From an uncultured Collinsella sp. (GTDB lineage: Bacteria > Actinomycetota > Coriobacteriia > Coriobacteriales > Coriobacteriaceae), in contig CAUFWM010000032.1 of assembly GCA_959596505.1 (NCBI GenBank), forward strand, positions 1 to 15,305: DNA of 15,305 nucleotides, given 5' to 3'. The translations under genes were made by a program, and so were the position numbers. Positions 1 to 7,043 of the stretch are shown here, one piece after another. Each line of letters starts with the position of its first letter. The first letter of the stretch is position 1. The notes under the pieces are model-generated. The model was not told where the DNA came from. It saw nothing but the letters and a program-made list of their open reading frames with translations, and ran no database searches.

Positions 1-1592
1 GCTTTACCGCCATCGCCATGCTGCTGTGCGAGTACGCCGGCCTGGTCGCGCCGCATCGCCAGAAGGGCGCCGCCAACGCCAAGCGCATGCTGCTCACCAA
101 CCTGCTCGTAGCGGTGCTGTGCCTGGGCGGTGTGACCGCGCACGTCACGCTCATCGACTACTACAACACCCTCGGTATAACCGTCTACACCTGGCGTCCG
201 CTCGAGAGCTACTGGCGCGAGGGCTACCTGCCCGCTTTCATTAGCGCGGCGCAGTCCATCAAGCCGCCCAAACCCGCCGACTACTCCGTCGACGATGCCA
301 AGGCCACGCTCAAAAAGTACGCCAAGGCCTACGACAAGTCCGACGCGGCCAAGAGCGACGAGCGCGCCGCCGCAAAGGAGCAGTTCGACAGCGAGAAGCC
401 CACGGTCATCGCCATCATGAACGAGACGTTCTCGGATCTGTCGATCTACCAGAACATGCGCGCCGGCTACGAAGGTCCGCAGTACTTTAAGAACCTGTCC
501 AACTGCCTCAGCCGCGGAAAGCTCTACGTGAGCGCCTACGGCGGCGGCACGGCCAATACCGAGTTTGAGTTTATGACCGGCAACTCCATGGCCAACCTGG
601 GCTCGGGCGTGTACCCCTACACCATCTACAACATGGAAACGACCGGGAACCTGGCAGAGCAGTTCAAATCGCTCGGCTATTCCACCACGGCCATGCACCC
701 CAACCACGCGACCAACTGGAACCGCGAGAACGTCTACAAGGACTTTGGCTTTGACCAGTTCCTGTCCATCAACGATTTCCAAGGCGCCGATACCCTGCGC
801 GGCATGGTGACCGACCAGGCAACCTACGACAAGATTCTTGAGCTGCTCGACCAGAACGCCGATCCGCAGTTCATCTTCGACGTAACCATGCAGAACCACT
901 CGGGCTACGATACGGGTCTGCTGCCGGTCGACAAGCAGATGCACCTCAACATCGACACGACCGACCTGGACACCAAGACCGTCGAGGACGGCACGCTCTC
1001 CGATGTCGACGAGTACGTCTCGTGCATTGAGCAGTCCGACCAGGCACTGCGCTACTTCCTCAACGCCTTGAGCAAGCTCGACCGCAAGGTGGTCGTGGTG
1101 TTCTGGGGCGATCACCAGCCGTTCTTCCCGTCCAAGTTCAACGATAAGTGGTTTACCGGCGAGGACGACGCCACCCACCAGGAGCGCTTGTGGCAGACCG
1201 ACTACATCATTTGGGCTAACTACGACGTTGCCGGTTGTGACCAGACGAGCGAGGTCGACGACCTGTCCACCAACTACCTGTCCACCCAGCTGATGCAACT
1301 GATCGGCGCACCGCTGACCGACTACCAGAAAGCGCACATGACGCTGCGCGAGTCGCTGCCCGCCATCAACTCGGTGGGCTACGAGGACGCCAGCCTGCGC
1401 TGGGCGCTCTCCTCCAACGTCACCGGTGACGACGACGCCGCCGCGGCTGCCGCCAAGGCACGCGAGGATTACGCCAAGATGCAGTACTACGAGATGTTCC
1501 GCGACGGCAAGAACGTCTACACGGAGCACTTCCAGACCGAGGCCAACGAGACCGACCCCAACCTGGCACCGGGTACGACCAAGATCAAGTAG
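1..1592 (+). CDS. Lipoteichoic acid synthase-like sulfatase-fold membrane enzyme (5' truncated by window edge)
   Basis: The reading frame is open to the left edge (the codons before the Met at 18 continue F-T-A-I-A), so the true start lies outside the window. What remains is about one last membrane segment (near residues 25-45 counted from the Met at 18), a charged linker (about 85-125), and an extracytoplasmic alkaline phosphatase/sulfatase-fold domain. Residues expected for LtaS-type phosphoglycerol transferases are visible: MNETFSD with metal-ligand Glu136, GGGTANTEFEF with the likely nucleophile Thr178, NHSGYD with His294, and WGDHQPFF with Asp365/His366. Known members move glycerol-phosphate or related groups from lipid donors onto envelope polymers. 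The exact substrate here cannot be told, and Coriobacteriia often carry several paralogues. The C-terminus is Lys/Thr-rich with an Ala-rich stretch near residue 475. The gene converges on the flavodoxin gene. I am confident of the family, not of a specific gene name. Confidence 0.88.
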   Translation, partial: FTAIAMLLCEYAGLVAPHRQKGAANAKRMLLTNLLVAVLCLGGVTAHVTLIDYYNTLGITVYTWRPLESYWREGYLPAFISAAQSIKPPKPADYSVDDAKATLKKYAKAYDKSDAAKSDERAAAKEQFDSEKPTVIAIMNETFSDLSIYQNMRAGYEGPQYFKNLSNCLSRGKLYVSAYGGGTANTEFEFMTGNSMANLGSGVYPYTIYNMETTGNLAEQFKSLGYSTTAMHPNHATNWNRENVYKDFGFDQFLSINDFQGADTLRGMVTDQATYDKILELLDQNADPQFIFDVTMQNHSGYDTGLLPVDKQMHLNIDTTDLDTKTVEDGTLSDVDEYVSCIEQSDQALRYFLNALSKLDRKVVVVFWGDHQPFFPSKFNDKWFTGEDDATHQERLWQTDYIIWANYDVAGCDQTSEVDDLSTNYLSTQLMQLIGAPLTDYQKAHMTLRESLPAINSVGYEDASLRWALSSNVTGDDDAAAAAAKAREDYAKMQYYEMFRDGKNVYTEHFQTEANETDPNLAPGTTKIK

Positions 1593-1611
1593 CAGCGCGT
1601 CTTAACTGGTT

Positions 1612-1742
1612 CGTCTGCCCGGCGACGCGGAACGTAAGGTTCCCTGCTCGGACAGTCCTGCTCGCACGGAGAGCACATTAAGTGCTCTCCGGCTCGTGCG
1701 GAACTCGCGATGAACCTTACATTCCGCGTCGCCGGGCAGACG
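1612..1742. repeat. 131-nt nested palindrome (31-bp outer arms, inner 10-bp hairpin)
   Basis: The outer arms at 1612-1642 and 1712-1742 are reverse complements over 31 bp with a single mismatch (C on the left arm against A on the right arm). Inside lies a perfect 10-bp stem, 1667-1676 with 1682-1691, around a 5-nt loop. It is extended by CGCAC (1663-1667) facing GTGCG (1696-1700), with register competition. It starts 20 nt after the LTA synthase stop codon, so it may terminate or stabilise that transcript. It has no T-run, so it is not a classic intrinsic terminator. The length and nesting also fit a dispersed palindromic repeat. Confidence 0.85.
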
Positions 1743-1798
1743 CCTCGGTGTTGAAGCGCGGCTTGTCATGGGGGGCATCTGCTAAAAATATATAAGTT

Positions 1799-1824
1799 GA
1801 AGGCCACGTCATGTGGCCTTCTTT
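1799..1824 (+). terminator. Hairpin terminator in the convergent region
   Basis: Stem GAAGGCCAC (1799-1807) pairs perfectly with GTGGCCTTC (1813-1821) around loop GTCAT and runs into TTCTTT on the plus strand. An A/T-rich stretch (AAAAATATATAAG) precedes it, so in the minus direction the hairpin is followed by a delayed U-rich tract. It could therefore work in both directions between the convergent genes. Confidence 0.6.
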
Positions 1825-1958
1825 CATCCGGAAAGCCCGTCCCACTCTGAATGCATCCAGCGAACGTATGCGAGCGTGTCGTCCAGGACGGTCTCGTCAT
1901 CGGGGTGATGGAAAATGTCGTTCCAAACGCTTGCCACGGTTGTGCCCACGAGCGTCAA
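1824..1958 (-). other. Possible small ORF or gene remnant, about 41-44 aa, unknown function
   Basis: On the minus strand a frame beginning at TTG (1958) or GTG (1949) runs to TGA at 1824. It encodes a protein-like, acidic, Trp-rich sequence that includes VWNDIFHHPDDETVLDD and ends WMHSEWDGLSG. Third positions are mostly G or C, as in neighbouring genes. Only 2 nt separate its stop from the hairpin at 1799-1821. Against it: no convincing ribosome binding site precedes either start, and its 5' end overlaps the flavodoxin terminator at 1957-1988. It may be the C-terminal relic of a decayed gene, a small gene read through that terminator, or chance. I do not recognise a family. Confidence 0.3.
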
Positions 1959-1988
1959 GAAAAAAGCCTCGAGGATTTCGAGGCTTTC
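1957..1988 (-). terminator. Rho-independent terminator of the flavodoxin-family gene
   Basis: A 10-bp perfect stem (1963-1972 with 1978-1987, 5-nt loop) is followed on the minus strand by TTTTTTCTTG. It lies about 40 nt past the stop codon of the flavodoxin-family gene. The stem is GC-rich at its centre with an uninterrupted U-run, so this is a textbook intrinsic terminator for minus-strand transcription. Confidence 0.85.
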
Positions 1989-2025
1989 ACTTCTGTATTA
2001 TTTCGCACGCACGACGGCGGTAGGC

Positions 2026-2577
2026 CTACTCGCCCAGCACGGCCTTCTTGGCGGCTGCGGCCATGTTGTCCAGGTCCTCCTTGGTGGGATGGTCCTTTGC
2101 GGCAAACCAGTTGTCGAGCAGCATCTTATAGCGCGCGTTTTCGGGTTCTTGCTCAAGCATTGCCTCGTAGCGCTGCTTTACGGCAGGGCCCATCTTGCCC
2201 TGGCACATCGCCCAGCCCGCAAGCTCGGCATCATTGGCCAGGTTAGACGATACGCGGTCGATAATCTGCCTAAAGTACTCCTCGCTGGCGCCAAAACCGC
2301 AGGTACCAAACAGAAAGACGCGCTTGCCGTGCAAGGCGGAGAGCAACGCCGCGACCGAAGGCGTGCACGCGCCCTTGTCGCACCAAAAACCGACGAGCAC
2401 CATGTCGGCCGCGCAGGCCCCCTGCGCCTCGAGCGCAACCTGATCTGCATCCGCATCGTCACTCAACGCCGCGGCATGGACAAACTCAACGCCCGCAGCC
2501 TGCAGAGCGCGCTTGATCGCACCCGAAACCATCCTGGTATTACCGCTCTTGCTGTTAACCACCAAAGAGCACGTCAT
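2026..2577 (-). CDS. Flavodoxin-family protein
   Basis: The protein is about 183 aa and soluble, with no signal peptide. The N-terminus (SLVVNSKSGNTRMVSGAIK) carries the SKSGNT phosphate-binding loop for FMN, as in flavodoxin-fold proteins. It is followed by a hydrophobic strand ending GFWCDKG and then KRVFLFGTCGFG, both typical of the flavin-contacting loops of this subfamily. The roughly 40-residue C-terminal tail is helical and charged, longer than in classic flavodoxin. Related proteins are FMN-dependent electron carriers or reductases in anaerobes; some gut members (BilS-type) assist bilirubin reduction, but nothing here proves that role. Start choice: ATG at 2577 (GAGG 10 nt upstream) against an in-frame GTG at 2583 (GAGG 4 nt upstream); I prefer the ATG. 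It appears monocistronic, with its own terminator downstream and AT-rich palindromes upstream. Confidence 0.8.
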   Translation of the reverse strand: MTCSLVVNSKSGNTRMVSGAIKRALQAAGVEFVHAAALSDDADADQVALEAQGACAADMVLVGFWCDKGACTPSVAALLSALHGKRVFLFGTCGFGASEEYFRQIIDRVSSNLANDAELAGWAMCQGKMGPAVKQRYEAMLEQEPENARYKMLLDNWFAAKDHPTKEDLDNMAAAAKKAVLGE

Positions 2578-2613
2578 AGTCACGTTGCCTCGTTTCCCCC
2601 AAAACTAAAGCCA

Positions 2614-2649
2614 CTAATGCAATTTATTAGATGAATATCTTAGTACTAA
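2614..2649 (-). promoter_or_regulatory. AT-rich upstream region of the flavodoxin gene with two small palindromes
   Basis: CTAAT (2614-2618) and ATTAG (2626-2630) form a 17-bp inverted repeat, and TTAGTACTAA (2640-2649) is a perfect 10-bp palindrome. The strip is far more AT-rich than its surroundings and lies 37-72 nt upstream of the flavodoxin start. It also lies downstream of the ABC operon stop at 2705. Spaced palindromes of this kind are typical of MarR- or TetR-type operators, but no such regulator is adjacent. A promoter here is inferred; no clean -35/-10 pair stands out. Confidence 0.35.
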
Positions 2650-2704
2650 CGTGACAGATGTAAACCACCTTCTGTCGATTGATTAATTTGCCCCACGACC
2701 GTGC

Positions 2705-4564
2705 TTACTGGGCAAACTGGCTGCGGTAGAGCTCGGCATAGAAGCCGTCTGCCGCCAGCAGCTCGTCGTGCGTGCCGCGCTCGATAATCTGGCCGTCGCG
2801 CATGACCAGAATGCAGTCGGCGTTGCGGATCGTCGACAGGCGGTGCGCCACGACAAAGCTTGTGCGACCGGCCATGAGCTCGTCGAATGCCGCCTGTACC
2901 TGCAGCTCGGTACGCGTATCGATGCTCGACGTCGCCTCGTCCAGCAGCAGAATCGCCGGATCGGTGAGCATGACGCGCGCGATGCACAGCAGCTGTTTTT
3001 GACCTTGGCTAAACGTGCCGCCGTCCTCGCCGATGACCGTATCGTAGCCGCCTGGCAGCTGCACGATAAACTTGTGCGCGTGCGCGCGCTTGGCGGCCTC
3101 GATAATCTGCTCACGCGTGGCATCGGGGCAACCGTAAGCGATATTCTCCGCCACCGTGCCCTCGAACAGCCAGGTGTCCTGCAGCACCATGCCAAAGGCA
3201 CGGCGCAGGCTCGAGCGCGTGTAGTCACGCGACGAGCGCCCGTCCACCACAATGCGCCCAGCATCGATATCGTAAAAACGCAGCAGCAGGTTGATGAGCG
3301 TCGTCTTGCCACAGCCCGTAGGACCGACCAGGGCAAAGCGCATGCCGGGCTTGGCATCGATGCAGATATCCTGCAGCAGTTTGCGGTCGGGCACGTAGCT
3401 AAAGTCCACATGCTCAAAGGCGACCTCGCCCTTCGGGGCGGCGAGCTCTACGGCGTCCGACGCGTCGGGCTCCTGCTCGCGCGCATCGAGCAGCGCAAAC
3501 ATGCGGCGCGCCGAGGCGTACGCGGTCTGAATTTGCGTAATGACGTTGGTGACCTCGTTGAACGGCTTGGTGTACTGGTTGGCATAGGACAGGAAAATCT
3601 GCACGCCGCCCACCGTGAGCGCCGCGGGCACGCCCGTGATCACGCCCACGCAGCCGATCACAGCGACCACGGCATAGATGATGTTGTTGATAAAGCGCGT
3701 GCCGGGGTTGGAGAGCGAACCCATAAACTGCGCGCGCTCACCCGCGGTGTAGAGCTCAGCGTTGAGGGCATCGAAGCGCTGCTGAGCGTGCGGACCGTAG
3801 GCAAAGGCGTCGACAAGTTTCTGCTCGCCCACATACTCCTCGATATGACCACCGAGCTGCCCTTGGATGCGCTGCTGTGCTGTAAAGCTCTTGTTGGAAA
3901 GCTTGGCGATGGCGCCGGCTGCAAAAATGGAAAGCGGCGTGACGAGCACCACCACGAGCGTCATGATCAGGTTGATGGAGAGCATAAACGCGAGCGTGCC
4001 AACGATGGTGATAACGCCGGTAAAGAGCTGGGTAAAGCCCTGCAGCAGACCGTCGCCGACCTGGTCGACGTCGTTGACCACGCGACTCATAAGGTCGCCG
4101 TGGGCATGGCCGTCGATAAAACTGAGCGGCATGCGGCTGAGCTTATCGCTCGCCTCCACGCGCATGTCGCGCACCGTTTCGTAGGACAGGCGGTTGACGC
4201 AGTAGCCCTGCAGCCACTGGAAGGCCGCTGCTCCCACCACGACGAGCGCGAGTTTGGTAACGAGCGGCAGCAGCGCGTCGAAGTCCACCTGACCGGCGGC
4301 AACGATAAGGTCGATGCCCTCGCCGATGAGGATGGGCGTATAGAGTTGCAAGATCACCGAGATGGCGGCGCTCACAAACGACGCCGTAAACGAAATACGG
4401 TGCGGGCGAACATAGCCCAGCAGGCGGCGCGTCACCGCGCCCACGGGATAGCGCTCGGGATCACCGGGTTGGCGCGGGCCGTCGCCCAGGTCGTTGAGGT
4501 TATCGTTGCCGGACACATTAGCGGTCATCGTGGCGACCGAACCGGAAGAAGTATACGGGTTCAT
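2705..4564 (-). CDS. ABC exporter half-transporter, canonical ATP-site subunit (heterodimer partner 2)
   Basis: This 619-aa protein has the permease-ATPase fusion layout of type IV (B-family) exporters: about six membrane segments in residues 55-325, then a nucleotide-binding domain from about 378. Visible motifs are Walker A GPTGCGKT (414-421), Q-loop VLQDTWLFEGTVAENI (near 462), signature FSQGQ (518-522, not the usual LSGGQ), Walker B ILLLDEATSS with catalytic Glu543, and the H-switch VVAHRLST with His574. Its ATG abuts the stop codon of the upstream ABC gene (TAGATG), with AAAGGAGGG located inside that gene, so the two are translationally coupled. The canonical Walker B and His here complement the degenerate site of the partner, as in TM287/288 and BmrCD. 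Substrate is unknown; drugs, peptides and lipids are all possible for this family. Confidence 0.92.
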   Translation of the reverse strand: MNPYTSSGSVATMTANVSGNDNLNDLGDGPRQPGDPERYPVGAVTRRLLGYVRPHRISFTASFVSAAISVILQLYTPILIGEGIDLIVAAGQVDFDALLPLVTKLALVVVGAAAFQWLQGYCVNRLSYETVRDMRVEASDKLSRMPLSFIDGHAHGDLMSRVVNDVDQVGDGLLQGFTQLFTGVITIVGTLAFMLSINLIMTLVVVLVTPLSIFAAGAIAKLSNKSFTAQQRIQGQLGGHIEEYVGEQKLVDAFAYGPHAQQRFDALNAELYTAGERAQFMGSLSNPGTRFINNIIYAVVAVIGCVGVITGVPAALTVGGVQIFLSYANQYTKPFNEVTNVITQIQTAYASARRMFALLDAREQEPDASDAVELAAPKGEVAFEHVDFSYVPDRKLLQDICIDAKPGMRFALVGPTGCGKTTLINLLLRFYDIDAGRIVVDGRSSRDYTRSSLRRAFGMVLQDTWLFEGTVAENIAYGCPDATREQIIEAAKRAHAHKFIVQLPGGYDTVIGEDGGTFSQGQKQLLCIARVMLTDPAILLLDEATSSIDTRTELQVQAAFDELMAGRTSFVVAHRLSTIRNADCILVMRDGQIIERGTHDELLAADGFYAELYRSQFAQ

Positions 4565-6421
4565 CTAGCAACCCTCCTTTGAGCAAGTAGGCGCAGGGGC
4601 AGTCGGGGCGGACGCGGGCACCGTGCTCCCCTGCTGGCCCTCGAGCTCCTCGCGGCGCAGCTGCGACTGGCAAATCTCGCGATAGAGCTGGCAGCTTGCA
4701 TACAGCTCGTCATGCGTGCCCAGGCCCGCAACCGATCCGTGGTCGAGCACGCAGATCATGTCGGCATCGCGCACGGTCGAGACGCGCTGGCTCACGATGA
4801 CCGTCGTGAGCGGCAGCCCGCCCTCGGCGGCACCGCGCACGCTGCGCTCGCGGATGGCATGGCGAAGCGCCGCGTCGGTCTTAAAGTCGAGTGCCGAGGC
4901 GGAGTCGTCCATGATCAGGACCTGCGGCGAGCCCACTAAGGCGCGCGCGATGGTCAGGCGCTGGCGTTGGCCACCGCTGAAGTTCTTACCGCCCGCCTCG
5001 ACCGGGGCATCGAGCCCCTGCGGCTTGTTGCGCACGAATTCGCTGGCCTGCGCCATATCGAGCGCCGCCCAGAGCTCATCGTCGGTCGCTGACTCGTCAC
5101 GCCAGGTCAGGTTGCTGCGGATGGTGCCGCTCACCAGCGACGCGCGCTGCGGGACGGTCGCGACCACATGGCGCAGCTGGTCGAGCGGCCAAGTGCGCAC
5201 GTCGGCGCCCATCACGCTCACGCTGCCAGCGCTCGCATCGTACAGGCGCGGGATAAGCGAAACGAGCGTGGACTTGCCGCTGCCCGTGCCGCCGATAATG
5301 CCGAGCGTTTTGCCCAGCGGCAGCTCCAGGGTCACGTCATTGACGGCGTTGGCGGCGCCCGTGCCAAACGAAAAACTCGCATGGTCAAAGCTCAGCGCGG
5401 AGACCGGAACAGCGTCACCCGCCAGGTCGCTCGGCTCGGGCAGCGCAACCGGCTGGTTGTCCTCGTCGGTGATGCTCGGCTCGCAATTGAGCACCTCGTT
5501 GATACGCGACGCACTGGCGCTCGCCTTGGTAAAGACCACGACCAGGTTGGCGACATACACGATGGAGGTCAGGGTCTGCGTCATGTAGTTGACGAACGCC
5601 ATGACCTGGCCCTGCGTGAGCTCGCCCACGTTGACCTGGATGCCGCCCACCCACAGGATGGCGCACACGCCCAGGTTCATCACCAAAAACGTGACGGGAT
5701 TAAGGATTGACGAAAGCTTGCCCACCGCGATGGCGGTATGTGCCTGGTCATCGGCCGCTTGGGCAAAGCGCTCGCGCTCATGGTCCTCGCGCACAAAGGC
5801 GCGAACCACGCGGGCGCCCGAAAGCCCCTCGCGGCAAATGAGCGCGATGCGGTCAAGCTTTGCCTGCAGCTGCTTGTAGTACGGAATGCAGCGCGCCATG
5901 ACAAACCAAAACACCAGGCCGATGGCGGGCGTGCAAATCAAAAAGATGATGCCGAGCTTAAGGTCGATGGCAAGGGCCGCGACCATGGAGCCCACCGCCA
6001 GGAAGGGCCAGCGGATGAGCATGCGCACGCCCAGCGCCACAGCGAGCTGCACCTGGTTGACGTCGTTGGTGATGCGCGTGATAAGCGACGGCGTGCCAAA
6101 GCGGTCGAGCTCGGCATAGCTCAGCTTGTTGATGTGCTCGTAGAGTGCGCCGCGGATATCGGTACCCATGCCCTGTGAGGTGAGCGCCGCCATCTTTTGG
6201 CAGACGAGCGTAAACGAGATGCCGATCACAGCCATGGCGGCGAGCACCACGCCGTAACGGACGACGGCGTTCACATCGTGCGCGCCGATGCCCTTATCAA
6301 TCATCTGGGCAATCACCAGCGGCGTAAGCAGGTCAAAGATCACTTCAATCAGCTTGCACGCAGGACCAATCGCCATATACCGGCGAAACTTACCACCAAA
6401 ACGCCTGAGCAGCTCAATCAT
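4565..6421 (-). CDS. ABC exporter half-transporter, degenerate ATP-site subunit (heterodimer partner 1)
   Basis: This 618-aa protein has a six-helix membrane domain (about residues 15-300) and a nucleotide-binding domain from about 340. Walker A is intact (GGTGSGKST, 377-385) and the signature is canonical (FSGGQ, 481-485). The catalytic Glu of Walker B is Asp506 (VLIMDDSASALD) and the H-switch His is Gln545 (IVSQRVST). This is the classic asymmetric pattern: this subunit's Walker motifs pair with the partner's altered FSQGQ signature to form the degenerate site, while its good signature completes the partner's catalytic site. I start it at the ATG at 6421, preceded by TAGGGAG nine bases upstream; an in-frame TTG at 6454 would add 11 charged residues and has a poorer context. 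It is the first gene of the two-gene operon. Substrate unknown. Confidence 0.92.
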   Translation of the reverse strand: MIELLRRFGGKFRRYMAIGPACKLIEVIFDLLTPLVIAQMIDKGIGAHDVNAVVRYGVVLAAMAVIGISFTLVCQKMAALTSQGMGTDIRGALYEHINKLSYAELDRFGTPSLITRITNDVNQVQLAVALGVRMLIRWPFLAVGSMVAALAIDLKLGIIFLICTPAIGLVFWFVMARCIPYYKQLQAKLDRIALICREGLSGARVVRAFVREDHERERFAQAADDQAHTAIAVGKLSSILNPVTFLVMNLGVCAILWVGGIQVNVGELTQGQVMAFVNYMTQTLTSIVYVANLVVVFTKASASASRINEVLNCEPSITDEDNQPVALPEPSDLAGDAVPVSALSFDHASFSFGTGAANAVNDVTLELPLGKTLGIIGGTGSGKSTLVSLIPRLYDASAGSVSVMGADVRTWPLDQLRHVVATVPQRASLVSGTIRSNLTWRDESATDDELWAALDMAQASEFVRNKPQGLDAPVEAGGKNFSGGQRQRLTIARALVGSPQVLIMDDSASALDFKTDAALRHAIRERSVRGAAEGGLPLTTVIVSQRVSTVRDADMICVLDHGSVAGLGTHDELYASCQLYREICQSQLRREELEGQQGSTVPASAPTAPAPTCSKEGC

Positions 6422-6649
6422 GTATAGGCGCTCCCTATCATCATCTCTCTTCAATCTGATTCATGATAGTACGGAGAGCCCTGGAGATGCGTAAGCAACT
6501 CGTTACAGAACAAGCCCCCGAAACAATCAGGAAACTAGGCACAGAGACAAAGCGCCCGAACATGTTTTGGCAAAGCCAATGAGCAGCACTAGACAAGGGA
6601 TTGAATTGTTCAGATTAACGCGCCTTTACGGGTGATTTTTGGACGACGG
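6422..6649. other. Intergenic region upstream of the ABC operon
   Basis: No ORF here looks coding. A TACTAT hexamer on the minus strand (plus-strand ATAGTA near 6466-6471) could be a -10 element for the ABC operon, but I see no -35 at normal spacing. A small hairpin TTGGC-AAA-GCCAA lies at 6567-6579. Together with the palindrome at 6650-6744 this fills the gap to the SRP RNA gene. Regulation of the exporter cannot be read from the sequence. Confidence 0.4.
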
Positions 6650-6744
6650 GGCCCGGCCGGCGGCGAGGTGTTTGGTAGTCGAGCGATCCCGCAGGCAAAG
6701 CCGAGGACCAGCGAGACACCAAATACCTCGCCGCCGGCCGGGCC
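6650..6744. repeat. 95-nt long palindrome with 27-bp GC-rich arms
   Basis: Arms 6650-6676 and 6718-6744 are reverse complements over 27 bp with one non-Watson-Crick position, a G-T pair. GTC (6678-6680) and GAC (6715-6717) extend the stem after a one-base bulge. The spacer is about 41 nt. It lies immediately downstream of the SRP RNA gene in that gene's direction, past its U-run. Both this and the element at 1612-1742 have a GCCCGGC-type core near the outer end, which may indicate a common repeat family or only GC-rich convergence. Confidence 0.85.
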
Positions 6745-6757
6745 ATGTCGCGGCACC

Positions 6758-6770
6758 AAAAAACGCCCGT
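6758..6770 (-). terminator. ffs: U-run terminating the SRP RNA gene
   Basis: Directly past the closing helix of the SRP RNA the minus strand reads ACGGGCGTTTTTTGG, a run of six T (plus-strand A at 6758-6763). The terminal helix of the RNA itself can act as the terminator stem, common for small stable RNA genes. Confidence 0.65.
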
Positions 6771-6871
6771 GCGCTCGATGGATTCGGATGCCCGACAGAG
6801 GCTCCTTATGGCTGCTTCCTTCCGGACCTGACCAGATTCGGAACATGTCGTCATCCGAACCCATCGAACGC
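6771..6871 (-). ncRNA. ffs: Signal recognition particle RNA (4.5S type, small bacterial form)
   Basis: The minus strand contains the near-invariant domain IV core GGTCAGGTCCGGAAGGAAGC (complement of 6812-6833) with its GGAA tetraloop and the asymmetric internal loop bound by Ffh. The ends close into a long helix: GCGTTCGATGGGTTCGGATG at the 5' side pairs with CATCCGAATCCATCGAGCGC at the 3' side, with G-U and mismatch interruptions. That gives an RNA of about 100 nt, typical of bacteria lacking the Alu domain. It pairs with Ffh to target membrane proteins cotranslationally. The exact ends are estimated from the helix, within about 10 nt. Any ORF called here would be a shadow of the RNA. Confidence 0.93.
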
Positions 6872-6887
6872 GCTAGGCGCTCGGTAT

Positions 6888-6916
6888 ATCTTACCCGCTC
6901 CCGCCCGATGGGGCAA
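6888..6916 (-). promoter_or_regulatory. Sigma-70-type promoter of the SRP RNA gene
   Basis: On the minus strand TTGCCC (-35, complement of 6911-6916) is separated by exactly 17 bp from TAAGAT (-10, complement of 6888-6893). A start near 6881 would place the SRP RNA a few bases downstream, leaving a short leader. This is the cleanest promoter in the window and fits a highly expressed stable RNA. Confidence 0.75.
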
Positions 6917-6954
6917 GATAGCTAATTTGGGACAGGGCCAAAAGACCACTTTTG

Positions 6955-7020
6955 AGTTGCGGTGGAATAGTTCCTGTTTTACGACCCAAGGCCAAAAACA
7001 GGAACTATTCCACCGCAACT
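6955..7020. repeat. Perfect 26-bp inverted repeat with 14-nt loop, between the tadA-glycerate kinase gene and ffs
   Basis: Arms 6955-6980 and 6995-7020 are exact reverse complements over 26 bp, each containing GGTGGAATAGTTCCTG or its complement. The loop is 14 nt. The element begins 24 nt past the stop of the tadA-glycerate kinase gene, so as RNA it would form a very stable 3'-end hairpin. On the minus strand it is followed by AACTCAAAAGTGGTCTTTT, with no immediate U-run. It could be a terminator or mRNA stabiliser, or a copy of a dispersed palindromic element; a genome-wide copy count would separate these. Confidence 0.85.
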
Positions 7021-7043
7021 TATTGAGACTTGCCCGGAAAGAC

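Noticed and set aside
2768..4582. 604-codon plus-strand ORF opposite the ABC gene
   Set aside because: It is a mirror frame of the GC-biased ABC exporter; its composition is rich in His, Arg, Asp and Val with no domain or start signal.
6422..6454. TTG start adding 11 residues to the first ABC subunit
   Set aside because: The ATG at 6421 has TAGGGAG nine bases upstream and gives the usual family N-terminus.
6610..6925. ORFs on both strands across the SRP RNA and the adjoining palindrome
   Set aside because: They exist because of the structured, GC-rich RNA gene and palindrome; no ribosome binding site or protein-like composition, and the RNA signature explains the sequence.
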